Below are positions 21,226 to 32,400 of a stretch of DNA of 64,000 nt, piece after piece. Under the pieces are notes generated by a model that saw only the letters and a program-made list of their open reading frames with translations, made no database searches and had not been told where the DNA came from. The stretch covers positions 62,001 through 126,000 of the forward strand of contig JALNQF010000082.1 of the NCBI GenBank assembly GCA_028456385.1. The letters run 5' to 3'. Numbering within the stretch: the stretch's first letter is position 1; the number at the start of each line of letters is the position of its first letter. Position numbers and translations under genes: made by a program. The stretch is from Ophiosphaerella korrae. Its lineage: Eukaryota; Ascomycota; Dothideomycetes; Pleosporales; Phaeosphaeriaceae.

Positions 21226-23921
21226 TTCTGTTATATTTGTAATTATTATATCTTTCAAAACTAAATATCTATTATAATCAGGTTCAGTCCATCCAAGGCC
21301 GAGTACCTTTTCCTCTTGGCCTAAGCGTCCTTCTCGTCACACCTGTGAGCGAGCTGCGCAATCCCAGACGCTTTGTGCCTTCAAACTAACACTACAAGCC
21401 CCTACAATCCTAGTCCTTGTTGGGCACAGCTGCATGTTCGCTGATAGATTTCATTTCACACGGCGTGTACATACCTTTCCCATAATGCACTTTAATTAGC
21501 CTTAGCTTCTAGTTAGTTTTCTCAGGACACCAAGCACTGTTCGTGGATACTGCTTGGTTTCATCATAAACTTTTCTAGGGTACGAAACAGGGAAGCCTGT
21601 TTGATCTTGGAGGCATTTGGTGTCACACTGAATGTATCTCAAGACGGGAAATTTTGAACTAGTTGGTTTAACACACTCCTGAGTGTTGGTTTGCAATGGA
21701 CAGTGGGATTGTTAAAGCAGCTCGTTTGATTATTGATGGTTCCTGGGTGAGTATTAGGTCACGTATAGAAATCTAAAGAACAACTCTAAAAAAATTCCTT
21801 CTGACCAGCAGGTTGACAGTCATGAGAATATGTGAGCCAGTCAACGTTCGCACGGCTTACACGTGAGGCAGGAAGCCAATGAAACTGCCATGAGAGACTA
21901 CGACAAATGTTGAAAACAATTGTTATTGGACAATACAACCCGTACCATTACCGTGGCGGTTGGAACAGGGAATGGCGAGGAACATGGGCGCCAGCTTCTA
22001 GAAAACGACGCAATCCTTCACACTGCATGACTAGGGTGCTCCACGGAAGCACACGACGCCCTCAATATGAGCGCCTTCGTATTCGTTAGAGCCAGTCGCA
22101 GAATTTTCCATGCAACATAGATGGGGCTACAGGGCGGCATTTGCTCACCTGTAATACGCGTCCAGGCACGTGCAATTCAAGCCAGAGCGCCCACTGAATG
22201 CAACGGCGGCAAGGCTGAGGCATTTGTTGAGCCTCTGAACAAGCGCTGTAGCCAATGACCAACATCCTCCTGAACAGGTCAAGACGCCTCTTTGGTCTTA
22301 TCAGGGTATCCCATGGCCCATGGATGGATGTAGTCGCTTATGACGCTTCTGTGCTGTGTTGACCATCGGAATCGAGACTGGCGCCTATCTTGTTCCATTT
22401 GACTAATTAGAAAAGATTTTGGGCCATCGGCTGTCAAAACCAGCTTGGGTAGCACGGCCGCAGATCCATCCCGTGCCTTCTTTGCTCCAACGCCCAATGG
22501 TGGGGTCGAAGTGTGCAACGTCGAACTCAGGATGAGCATGTTATTTGCTTTGCGCTGCACCGAGCTTGCTTTTCAAGTGTAAAATTTTAATATATCAACC
22601 CCCGTGCGGTACAGCTAGAAGGCACGGAGAATCTAGTGGTTGCTCTGATAGAGACCAATAGGTGGAGCTGGACCGGCTTGCCTGGAGCAGAGTATGCGCA
22701 GACAGCTGGGTACACGAGAACACGAGATTCCAAGGCAGTTTTAGCCGTCAGGTCACATGAAGATGGTGCCGACAGACGGCGACACAGCAACGTAGAAGGC
22801 GGGCTTGCATATGCACTAAGCGTGGATGACTGGGGTGCTCCATACAACTGGGCCGGATATACTGCTAGCGTGACTGAATAGTTCGCTCATTCTTCAATAG
22901 TCAAAGTCTATGCCGTTTCACCACGGGACGATATCTTGGCTAGTGATTCTAGGGGTTGGTGTGGTAATTACGTGAAGCAGAAGACAATGCCCACCAAGAC
23001 GGGCCAAGAGCCGCAAGCCCAGATATCGATTGCGGCCACAGCCAATCCCAGTTCCCCGGAGCGCGACAGCCAAGACGGCAAGCAGCTGAAATTATTGCCC
23101 ACATGGCAAGGTGATCAGGGCAATCACGAGAATCGAACTAGGCAGGTATCTGAGTATGTGGACCATGGACCATGGATCATCGGTAGATGTAGACATCCCT
23201 GTAGGGCCGAGTACCTAATGCTACTAGTGCGGAGAGAGGTGGACGGATGACTAACCCCGCATTCGACTAGCAGCTAGCAAATCGCGCAATTCCCAATTCC
23301 CTCCGTATCTTTTTCTCCCTTCGCGATGTTTCGGAGCATGGCCAACAGTATGCGAAGCATCACTCGACTATGCTCCGATGACGAGAGCAAGGATAGCATG
23401 CCGTGATGACTGCCTATCGACACAGGTAGTATACACAGTCAGTCCCTTAGCCAGCCACGGAGAGCTGATAGCCAACACGACAACCGGCTAGGTATGGATA
23501 CCACATGGCTCGCCCCTGTGCTAGAGGCGCGATATCCTGACATCTGCATCTGCACATGTCAAGAACTATGACACTAGCTAATGCATCATGTTGGATCAAA
23601 CCGCTCACCAGTTCGTGGGATCCCCCCACGCAAGGCCAGCACATGATCCCACACTCGCTAACCATGACACTATCCCCAGCCAAGCAGTCCGCAAAGTATG
23701 CCTCTAACGTAGATGCTTTGTATACACATGGTACACCAATCTCGAGGCTTGCGCCGCGATCCGCATTGATGCCTATGAAATGACTCCGAAAGTAACCGAG
23801 GCCCAGTTGCCAAGCCTCGCTCCCCCACAGCGGGAGCATATCGTATTTGCTTTCTCGGAACTGCAAGAACACACGGCCTGAGAAACAAACCTTCCCTTGT
23901 CCACCTAGGCCACCATCAACC
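21226..23921. other. Long intergenic region without a recognised gene
   Basis: About 2.7 kb. Open frames at 22279-22560 (-), 22636-22881 (+), 22936-23250 (+) and 23447-23923 (-) were read. None shows domain motifs, signal peptides or splice-extended structure, and the last overlaps the tau55-like start antisense. A lineage-specific or noncoding gene cannot be excluded. Confidence 0.45.
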
Positions 23922-25159
23922 ATGATAGACGTGATCTACATTGTCCGGCATGCTGTACGTATCGAGCAATATTTCCCGTGCCCACGTTCCACTCCGCGCT
24001 CCCTTTCTGTGCCACACCATACAACACCCTAGGAATTCATCCCGTTTCTGTTGGCCCACCAGTAGCTCTTGCACTGTCCGTGCTTGCTCGTGCTTCGCCT
24101 ACAGAAAGACTTGCGTGTATTAGATCATCTTCAATGTCTAGCCTCCCCTCGAATGACATTCTTTCTAACAGTCGGCTTGCGGCCCTAGTTCCGAGCCAAC
24201 TGGGCCGTCGATCCTCAGACAGGAACCTACACCTCATTACTGGTCAAAACACCTACAGGCATCCCCACAGACCCGCCGTTGACATCGAAAGGGGTTGAGC
24301 AGAGCAAGGAACTAGCCGAATATCTGTACAATCTTGATCCACCTATTGAGAGAATCTACTCCAGCCCATTTTATCGATGCTTACAGACGTTAAAGCCTAC
24401 CACGGACAGGTTGTTTGGCGAGCATAGAGCAAAGGGGAAAATCAGGATTGATCGAGGCATTAGGTAAGTTGCCTGCTACTTGTGCTGAATTGCCATTGAT
24501 GCTGGACGCGCAGTGAATTCTTTGGTCGTGCACACTTCCAACATCCCACACCACCAAATCTCTTGATCTTGACATCATTGTTTGACCACCTCGATCAGGA
24601 GTATGTCTCCAAGCATACACCAGCACCGATGGGTGAAACTATCGTCGAGTTGCATGAGCGAGTCAGAATTGCACTCGACCACATCATATCCAGTCTTGAT
24701 AATGACCCTGAGCAGCCAAGGACCGCGCTGATATGCAGTCATGCCGCCACAATAATTGCGGCTGGAAGAATCTTGACCGGTCGGATGCCGCAAGATCCAG
24801 ACGAGGATGACTTCCAATGCTTTACCGCTGGCTTATCGAAATTTGTGCGACGAAGCGCAGATCCCAGTAAAGGCGTCGCAGGAAATTGGAACTGCGAGCT
24901 CAATTCGGAGACGAGCTATCTATCGGGAGGTGCCGAACGAGGGTGGTAAGTTGCGCGTATTTGTTTAATTTGCTTGTTCTTTGTCTGGGTCATTCCAGAA
25001 CGTTAGGCGTTTGGACATTATTTTCACACTTTTGAGAGGCAAAGTCTACCCTGGGTTAGATTCCTCTGACACATGTCACCTAGGCATTTCAATGGCGACG
25101 AAAGCTTTGTAGCATTTCCAGAACCCTCAGCGGACGACAAGGAGGTACCTAAACTCTGA
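23922..25159 (+). CDS. Histidine-phosphatase-fold protein, TFIIIC tau55-like
   Basis: Exons are 23922-23954, 24189-24463, 24514-24945 and 25084-25159. Introns are 234, 50 and 138 nt, all GT..AG, and phases close exactly. The protein is 271 residues. The phosphoglycerate-mutase-like fold shows IYIVRHAFRANW at the N-terminus, the LTSKGVEQSKELAEYL helix, IYSSPFYRCLQT and the second histidine block ICSHAATIIAAGR. The N-terminal VRH..R.NW and overall size match the phosphatase half of yeast Tfc7 (tau55), a TFIIIC subunit; a free phosphatase is the alternative. The usual RHG is RHA here. The intron falls directly after this motif, so the first exon is only 33 nt. Confidence 0.8.
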
Positions 25160-25729
25160 CTATGGGAAGCAATAGTTGAACTCATCTATACGTGGGAGAG
25201 TGGACAAAGCAAGTTTTTTAAACGGGTATATATTAATCTGGAAGCAGATTCTGACTTGAATTCAGTCTACTATTTGCTGATAAGTGCCAAATATCGCGAT
25301 GCGATAATTTGTTGCATTGTGTGTAGTTGACCGAAACGCTGAAGACTACACAGGCTTGGGACTACACTAAATGCGCAGCGTCCCACGTACCTAAATCACA
25401 CTGGCCTAACAACCGTTGAGTATTACTAGTACCTGTTCGCAGCGGACCTTTGCACGCGGGAATATCGCGCAATACTACCGTTGTGGCGCCTGCTCTGTTC
25501 TCAACCCAGATGTGAGTTCGCCGCGCGGTAGTCGAGGATCCACAGCCGGGAGCGGAACAACGGGGGCATGGGGCCGGCAATGCAAGATCAGGTCGATTGA
25601 CTAGGAAAGGCTTCGGCGCTAGAAGTCCGGGAAAAAGCTTGCCTATTTAATACTGGATGATGTTTTTCTGGCCTGTTCCATCGTGTTTGTCATCTTCGCT
25701 TCCAAACACGACCAACACGACCAGCGCAG
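25160..25729. other. No intact gene recognised
   Basis: About 570 bases between the tau55-like gene and the damaged tautomerase-like locus. It could hold an upstream exon of the latter but none is identifiable. Confidence 0.45.
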
Positions 25730-26227
25730 TGCCGCACTACAACGTCTACCACTCGTGTGCCCTTGATAAGGAACAGCAGCAGGCACTTGCGACCGCTATA
25801 ACCGATCTGCACTGTCGACTTTGTACGTCCGTTCCAGCTTTGGTCAAAGCTCCACCCTTCTCCCTCTCTAACCTATGTTGGTGGTCGTCCACACCACACA
25901 AACTGCATACACGCCCATCTTCGTCCGCGTGGTCCCGCGTCTGCCCTGAAACTCATCACCTTGGTCGAACAACTCATGGCCCTATCGGGGCAGCACGTGC
26001 ACCATGATGGACAAGGGCGCCTCAACGACCCACAGGCGTTACACAACGTCTTTATTTTTGAGGACATTACAGCGGGCGCAGAGCAAGGATTCGTGCTGCC
26101 AGTGGCGGGGCAGGATGCCAAGTGGGCTGAGGAACATATGAGAGATTTTGAGCAGAGGGCAAAGGAGGGAGATGAAGGCATGAAGCGGCTGATCGAGGAA
26201 GTCGGCAGCGGTGGTACTAAGAGCTGA
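25730..26227 (+). pseudogene. Tautomerase-like (cis-CaaD type) gene, damaged
   Basis: PHYNVYHSCALDKEQQQALATAI resembles the N-terminus of the cis-3-chloroacrylic-acid-dehalogenase branch of the tautomerase superfamily, where Pro-1 is the catalytic base. YVGGRPHHTNCIHAHLRPRG follows, then a helical C-terminus ending at 26227. Two irregularities are visible. The codon before the presumed Pro-1 is GTG, not ATG; GCAG ends just there, so an intron splitting the start codon is possible. Between LVK (about 25855) and LHPSPSLTYVGG the frame must shift by one base, with no GT..AG pair to explain it. It is either a decaying gene or a sequence error. A start at the ATG at 25657 would give a 25-residue N-terminal extension unlike the family. 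Confidence 0.5.
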
Positions 26228-26293
26228 ATATTGAATATATACATGTATGTACCTATGTATGCGCGTCTAGAGATACATGATACACTTGTTTGA

Positions 26294-27774
26294 TTATAAT
26301 GGTACGTCTTCCATCATTTGGATTGCACCTTCCCTTCCCACCGTCACGATCACGTCGCCTAATGTTTTGGTACAGAAGCCAGCCTCTGAATATCGGAAGT
26401 AGTAATCCCATTTCCTCTTGAATACCTCCGCACTTTCATCATCCATACCATCAGCCGCCTTTTCCTTGATGAGCTGTGGCTTGATTGTCCCCTCCCAGTT
26501 GTGTAGGAAGGCTTCTCTCCACAGCCGCAGCGCTTTAGCATAATGTGGCCCGATATTTTCTATGCCATCTATGACAAGTGAGCCCCCCGAAGCCGTGTCA
26601 ATTGAGCGGACAAGCTCCGAGACAGCAGGGAGATGTCCACCAGGAAAAATGTAGCGACGGATGAAATCATCTGATTTTGCATAGGCCTCGTAACGTGCGT
26701 CAGGCATGGTGATACACTGAAAGCATGCAATACCCCCCTCTCTTTTCAGAAGCTTGTCTATGCACCTGAAGTATGTGATTAGATACTCCTTACCAACTGC
26801 TTCTAGCATCTCAATGGAAACAATCTTGTCAAAGGCCCCCGTTTCTGGCACTGGAAGGCTTCGGTAATCGCAAAGTAGAACAGTGATACTATCCGACATG
26901 TCCGCTTCGCGTATGCGATCCTCTGCCAATTCTTTCTGCTCAATGGATAATGTCAACGATGTGACTTTACAGCCAGTTCTCTCAACTGCGCGTATAGCAA
27001 AACTTCCCCAGCCCGTGCCAATCTCAAGGACGTGATCACTGCCTTTTATATGCGTATTGTTAATGAACCGATCAAGCTTTCGCATTTGTGCTTCAAGTAG
27101 TGTCTCGTTTACCGATTTTGGATCCGATTTAGGCAACCATATTGGACTCGAGTATGTCATATCTGGCGATAGAAATGCTGCAAACATCTCGTTTGAAATG
27201 TCATAATGGGCAGAGATGTTGAGACGAGCATTTTTCAGATTGTTGCTCCCACGGACTAGACCCGCCAAGCCTGTGGAAAATGCAGATGTGATAGTCGAGC
27301 CGTTAGAAAGGTAATTGCGATTCAGGATAAATAGCTGAAATAGTGAGTTGATGATGATTAGTAGTCAATTAAGCACCAACCTCAAAAAACTTTGTCAGAT
27401 CTGGTGAAGAGACTTCCCCGAGCATATAGCTCTCAGCAAAACCCTACAATGATAATTAGTCCTTTGTGATACCAGCTACCCACATCATCATGAATCTTCC
27501 CACCTACCATGTCTGCAAAAAGTGCTAGACGCACCCAGAACTTGTCATTGTGGACATCTAGAAAAGCAACTGGAACGCCTTCCTTATCCGCGCCGAAAGC
27601 TGAAGAGGCTTTGCTCGCGCCTCCTTCAAAAATCACAAGCTTGCCAAGCTTCAGAGCTTGAAGCTGTGAGTAAACGCCACTTTTGCACAATGCGACCAAT
27701 GGCCCCCATGTTTGTGATGTGATTGCGCTGAGCACCGTGGTGGCAGCTCCAGTCAGTGGACTAAAGAAGGTCAT
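26294..27774 (-). CDS. Cyclopropane-fatty-acyl-phospholipid synthase-like methyltransferase
   Basis: Exons are 27774-27508, 27443-27381 and 27334-26294. Introns are 64 and 46 nt (GTAGGT..TAG and GTTGGT..CAG) and all phases are 0. The protein is 456 residues. The N-terminal part has the LGKLVIFEGG strand and FAESYMLGEVSSPDLTKFFE, typical of the CFA synthase N-domain. SAHYDISNEMFAAFLSPDMTYSS precedes SAM motif I (VLEIGTGWGSFA). SIEMLEAVGKEY is the motif II region, and FIRRYIFPGGHLP is characteristic of CFA synthases. It is expected to transfer methylene from SAM to unsaturated acyl chains. The N-terminus is too short for the membrane-anchored fungal sphingolipid C9-methyltransferase, which I consider less likely. 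Confidence 0.88.
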
Positions 27775-27853
27775 GATGTAGCTGGCTATTCAGGTGGTAG
27801 AGAGCTGCTGCGGAAACGTGGGTTGCCCGTCTGTTACGCTCGAGCGAGGTTGG

Positions 27854-27883
27854 AGATGCGATGCGATGCGATGCGATGCGATG
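27854..27883. repeat. GATGC pentanucleotide tandem repeat
   Basis: About five to six head-to-tail GATGC units, roughly 80 bp upstream of the CFA synthase start codon, hence in its promoter or 5' UTR. The length is probably polymorphic. Confidence 0.8.
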
Positions 27884-28646
27884 GGTATTTGAAGGCGAAA
27901 CAAAAGCTCAGTTTCGGCTTCCACGGTTGCCGACGTAACAAGAGCGTTCCACGACAACAGCGCGGTATCAGCGGTTATATTGGGGATACAACGACTGAAT
28001 TGACCGTATGGTGTGGCTTATAATCGTCGAGCAATTTCAATGAACTAGCTGTAGGACGTGCGATTGATTGCAAGAAGGCTACTCGAAAGGGAATATGGGC
28101 ACCTCGAGATAGCATGGGCGAAAGCAAAAGTCCGGGCCTGGTCGCGGAATGCGCAAAAGCCGAGGACTGTGCATTTTGTTGCGCCGTCACATTTGGATGC
28201 GTGTTGTATCTGTGAATGCTGCAGGTCAACGAGGATACTTTACCTCTTTGAGCGAGCCATGACGTTGTTGATCTTTTGAGCGAGAGCTAAACCTTTGTAA
28301 ATCATCAATGGGAGCTTCGTCTCGCTGGCCTCAGCCGAGACCGAAGCTAATGGTTAGTTTCTAGACTAAATGAATTTCCTGAGGGCGATTTGGGCATCTT
28401 ATATGGCATCTTGAATCCTAGACGTTGCTCCCAAGCTTTTGACAATAAGCATACGCAGGGGTCAGATCGCCAGAGACTCTATGAAGTGAGGCATAGTTGC
28501 TTCACCACCATTGTTCAGCATGGGGGCCTGGCGGACGATGCGAGAAAGAAGAATCAGTGTAGATAGGAGTGAGGAGAAAAAAGACCAATATATACGTGTT
28601 TGTCAGTCACATCGTCGTAATTATATTGAGGACCACGGTCGTGGGA

Positions 28647-28654
28647 TCACGTGA
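28647..28654. promoter_or_regulatory. TCACGTGA palindrome (E-box / Cbf1-type)
   Basis: Perfect 8-bp palindrome about 100 bp upstream of the RNase H2 C gene. It matches the CACGTG core bound by fungal bHLH factors such as Cbf1. Function is inferred only from sequence. Confidence 0.35.
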
Positions 28655-28751
28655 CAGGCGATGGCGAGTGGGATTGGTTCGGTACGTGCATCCGCGGAGG
28701 CACGCTAAGACACGTCGACGCGTGAAGCCACGAAATCGTCTCTCCCTATGA

Positions 28752-29225
28752 ATGATTCTCATCACCACCATGCTGGCCGTCCACCCCGCTGAGTCCCAGA
28801 AATGCACCCCTAACCTGCTCCCCTGCCGAATAAACCATAACGGCCCCATAAACGACACACAAAAATACTTCGCCCCGCAAACCGACGGCAACGACACACA
28901 GCATGCCTACTTTCGTGGCCGCCACCTCCACGGCACCACCCTACCCTTGCCAGAAAAGTACACTGGCGCCGTAATCAATGTGACAGACAAGGCATTGGCT
29001 CAATCTGAGGCACAGAAAGACGATGAAGCGGATGGTCACGAACAGGTCAATATTGCAGAACAAATCGCCCATTTTGACAGCATCATAGTCTGGGAGCATG
29101 GCGGCCAGGTCGAGGAGCGCAACGGAATCGTTAGAGCCACGAGAGAGTGGATTGGGTTTGCCGAGAGCATGCATTGTGAAGAAGAGGAGGGAAAGGACGC
29201 GGATGATAACACAACCAAAGCTTAA
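28752..29225 (+). CDS. rnh203: Ribonuclease H2 subunit C
   Basis: Non-catalytic subunit of the trimeric nuclease that removes ribonucleotides from DNA and RNA from hybrids. A single exon of 157 residues. The diagnostic core is NLLPCRINHNGPI, then YF, then FRGRHLHGTTLPLPEKYTGAVI, which forms the triple-barrel shared with subunit B. A low-complexity acidic tail ends the protein. The first Met is used; the Met at 28770 (MLAVHP) is a possible alternative. Confidence 0.85.
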   Translation: MILITTMLAVHPAESQKCTPNLLPCRINHNGPINDTQKYFAPQTDGNDTQHAYFRGRHLHGTTLPLPEKYTGAVINVTDKALAQSEAQKDDEADGHEQVNIAEQIAHFDSIIVWEHGGQVEERNGIVRATREWIGFAESMHCEEEEGKDADDNTTKA

Positions 29226-29476
29226 AGAGTTTTGCTGCTCCAATTGAACAAGTCATGGATTCAACGTGCATGACAGCTTATCTGGTCATACCTTCCATTG
29301 CATATTCTATCCTTGAAGTGCCCGTCACTTCATGTTACATCGAAACGTTTGGTTCTAAAGGCAGCCTCACGTTGCTACCCCATTTACCCAAGGCCATCAG
29401 ATAACTTCTCTTCAATCCTCAGCTGAGTGTTGTCGCCAACTCTCCTTATTGCCCTAATCAGCAGTACTGATTCCGC

Positions 29477-32400
29477 TCACCGCGGTGTGCTGACTCGCGA
29501 GCCACATAGAGCGGGAGTTGGGAGCGAGGTGTCTGTGAGCGCAGGAGTCGAGGTTGTATCATCGACTTCTTCATCACCTCGTTCGAGCCGGCGGTTCTGC
29601 AAGAGAACATCGTGTTGAGTTTTGTATCCATTTTCCCAGACCTGAATCCACTCGCGTTGCTCCTCGCTTTCTTCACATAATGACACACATGAGGGGCATT
29701 TAATGTAGAACCCGCCATGAGTAGCTTCCTCACCAAGCAGCTCGAATTCCGGTAGGTTTTCCCCAATCAGTTGGGTCTTGTTCCATTCAAGACAATCCTC
29801 ACAGAAGCCCTGCGGGCACCAGCGGCACCGGAAGATCAACCCTCCCGCATCAGTTGTATTTTTTCCACACTCGCAACACGCATGCTGGGAACAGAAGAAC
29901 CCAGCAAATCCTTTTACCTTCGCTCGGTACTCGGGTTCGAGGCAGTCGTAATGATAACCCCGGGGGCAGCTTTTACAATTGACCATGTGGCCAGAGTCTG
30001 AACCGTCGAAGCAGACCAGGCAATGTTGTTCGTGGTTGAACTCTCGGCGCTTATCTCTCACAGCATCCGCAAGTCGAGGATCTTTCCCAGCCAGGGTAGG
30101 GACAGCCTCCCAGTCCCCGCAATTCATCGACTCCTTACTGATTGCGAAACCATCCACCATAACTGTAGTGTTCTTGCCCTTACGGCGGTCTTCACGGGCG
30201 ATGGTGGCTGGAAGAATGTTGGAGGTTGTAGTCTTCGACTTGTCGTCAAGTTGACGCAGATATCGCTTGCCATCAAATACGGCACATTCTACGCGTTCCA
30301 TAACAGAAAGCCACTTCTCCTCGTCTTCGTCAGCCTGAGAGTGTCGAGCTCCTGTTGTATCAGCTGGTTTATCTCGACACTCTTTCATCATAGTATCGAG
30401 GTCCCATGACACCATCTCAGTCGCATCAATATCAGGATGCGACAAGGTTTGGGCTCCGCGACGAATAAGTGTCTTCAGCTGTGAAGTGTCCATTTGAGGC
30501 ATCTCATCTGCTAGCGACCGACGACCGGCAGACCTCTCCTTTACTACTATTCGCTCGTTGTGACTGTGAATATTTTGCATCGACTCCGTAATCTTGGTAG
30601 AAAGGTAGAGCTTCTTCCGAATGCGCCCCATCATTTGTTCTTCAACAGTGCCCTGTGAGCAAAGCTTATATATGGTCACCTTTTTGGTTTGTCCGATTCG
30701 GTGAGCACGAGCTTCTGCTTGAAGAGTAATTTGTGGATTCCAGTCCTCATCCAGGAAAATAACATCTTGTGCTCTGGTTAGATTAATGCCTAGTCCACCT
30801 GCGCGGGTAGAGAGTAACATGACTTTATAATCTGACGCTTCCTGGTTGAACAAGCGAATATCAAGGTTGCGTTTGGCTCGTGCAGTACTGCCATCCAAGC
30901 GAAGAAATTTGAATCGCTGACCATAGCTACTCAAGAGAGATAATAAGTCTTCAGTATAATCTAGGGTTCGGGTGAAGCCAGAGAAAATAAGAACTTTTTT
31001 GCCTTGCTCAAAGATCGTATACTTGAGCAATTTCTCTAGAAGGATGAACTTCCCTGAAGCACGAATAATATGGTCGCCTAGGTAGTATGGGTCTGGGGCG
31101 ACCCCGGGTAGTAAGTAAGGATGCGAGCAGCATTTGCGGAGCTGCATAACAAGATTCATCAACTTTTGCCAAGCAGACTTAATCTCGACGCTTTGCCGCT
31201 CTTTTTCTAAAGCTTGTCGCATAATAGTTGTCGTCTCTTCCCACTCGCCAACAGCATGTTGCAAGTGTTGGTCATCTTGTTTATCTTGCTCCATGACTAT
31301 CTTCTCCTTATCCTTACTGTTTGCAAAGAGTTCATTGAGCATAGCATTATCGACACGGGTGAGGAGTCGTGTATACCAGAATCGTTGCATGGGTGTTAGA
31401 GGCACATAGAGAAGAATCTCTTCCTTTGGCGGCAGGCCTAGATTGACCCCAGGGCTGTCTTTCATGCGTCGAAGCATGATTAGTTCGAGAAGATGTCGTG
31501 AATCGTCGATAGTCTGTCGATTAACCTTGCCTTTGTTAAGGTCAAAAGACTCTTTGAAGAGAAGGTTAGTATTTTCGGTGAATACGTCGGGATACAGCCA
31601 AGCAAGCAAAGCCCACATTTCGCTGAGATTGTTCTGGAGTGGGGTACCAGTTAGGATGAGGCGGTACTCAGCGCTGATATTTCTGAGGGCAGAAGATATT
31701 TGAGTCGTGCTTGACTTGATTTTGTGGCCTTCGTCAAGTACCACATACCGCCAGACAAAGGCGGTCTTGAACCACGACTGTTCGGCGGCAAAGGTATCAT
31801 AGGTAGTGACGATAATTTTGTAGGCTGAAGACTCAGTAGGTATGTCGGACTCGGAAACTCTGAAGCCAGCCTTGTGGCTCCGAGACGCTTTCTTATTCCT
31901 AGAATATACAGTTTCGTTTCCATTGAGGTCCTCCATTCCATGCGCAACTCTCTTTAATCGAAGGCGCTCGCCTGGTGCACCGTGAAAGCGAAGTACCTTC
32001 AGCCCGGGCACCCACTTTTGCGCCTCAGTAACCCATGAGTTGAGAACACTCAGTGGGCAAATAACGAGATAAGGGCGTAGTTCTTCCGAGGTGAAGGCGT
32101 TTTTTTGGTCTCGCTCCTCGAGATGCTGGAATAAGGACAGGGTCTGTAGAGTCTTGCCGAGGCCCATCTCGTCGCCCAGAATGCCAGAAAAGCCATTGTT
32201 GTGGAGGTGAAGGAGGAAGGAGAGGCCAGACAGCTGGTAGGGTTTCAGGGTAGCGGTAACGCCCTTGGGCTGCTGGCTTAGTTCCTCGTAGTCGACGATT
32301 TGCGTGGGCGGACCGCGATGGGCAAGCAGTTTGGTTATGTAGTTAGTCTGCGGCAGGAGCGGCAGAAAGTAGTGCTTGTTGGCGAGGAGGAAGCAGTTTG

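Larger units (their letters stand above)
27775..28751. other. Divergent intergenic region, CFA synthase / rnh203
   Basis: 977 bases between divergent starts. It contains a GATGC pentanucleotide repeat near the CFA synthase start and a TCACGTGA palindrome upstream of the RNase H2 gene, both listed separately. No gene was recognised. Confidence 0.5.

Noticed and set aside
23110..23140. GTTCGATTC-like tRNA B-box on the minus strand
   Set aside because: The flanking bases do not form a T stem and no matching A-box or acceptor stem was found at the right distance.
23447..23923. 158-aa open frame on the minus strand
   Set aside because: It overlaps the tau55-like start antisense, begins inside that gene's leader, and has no domain or signal.
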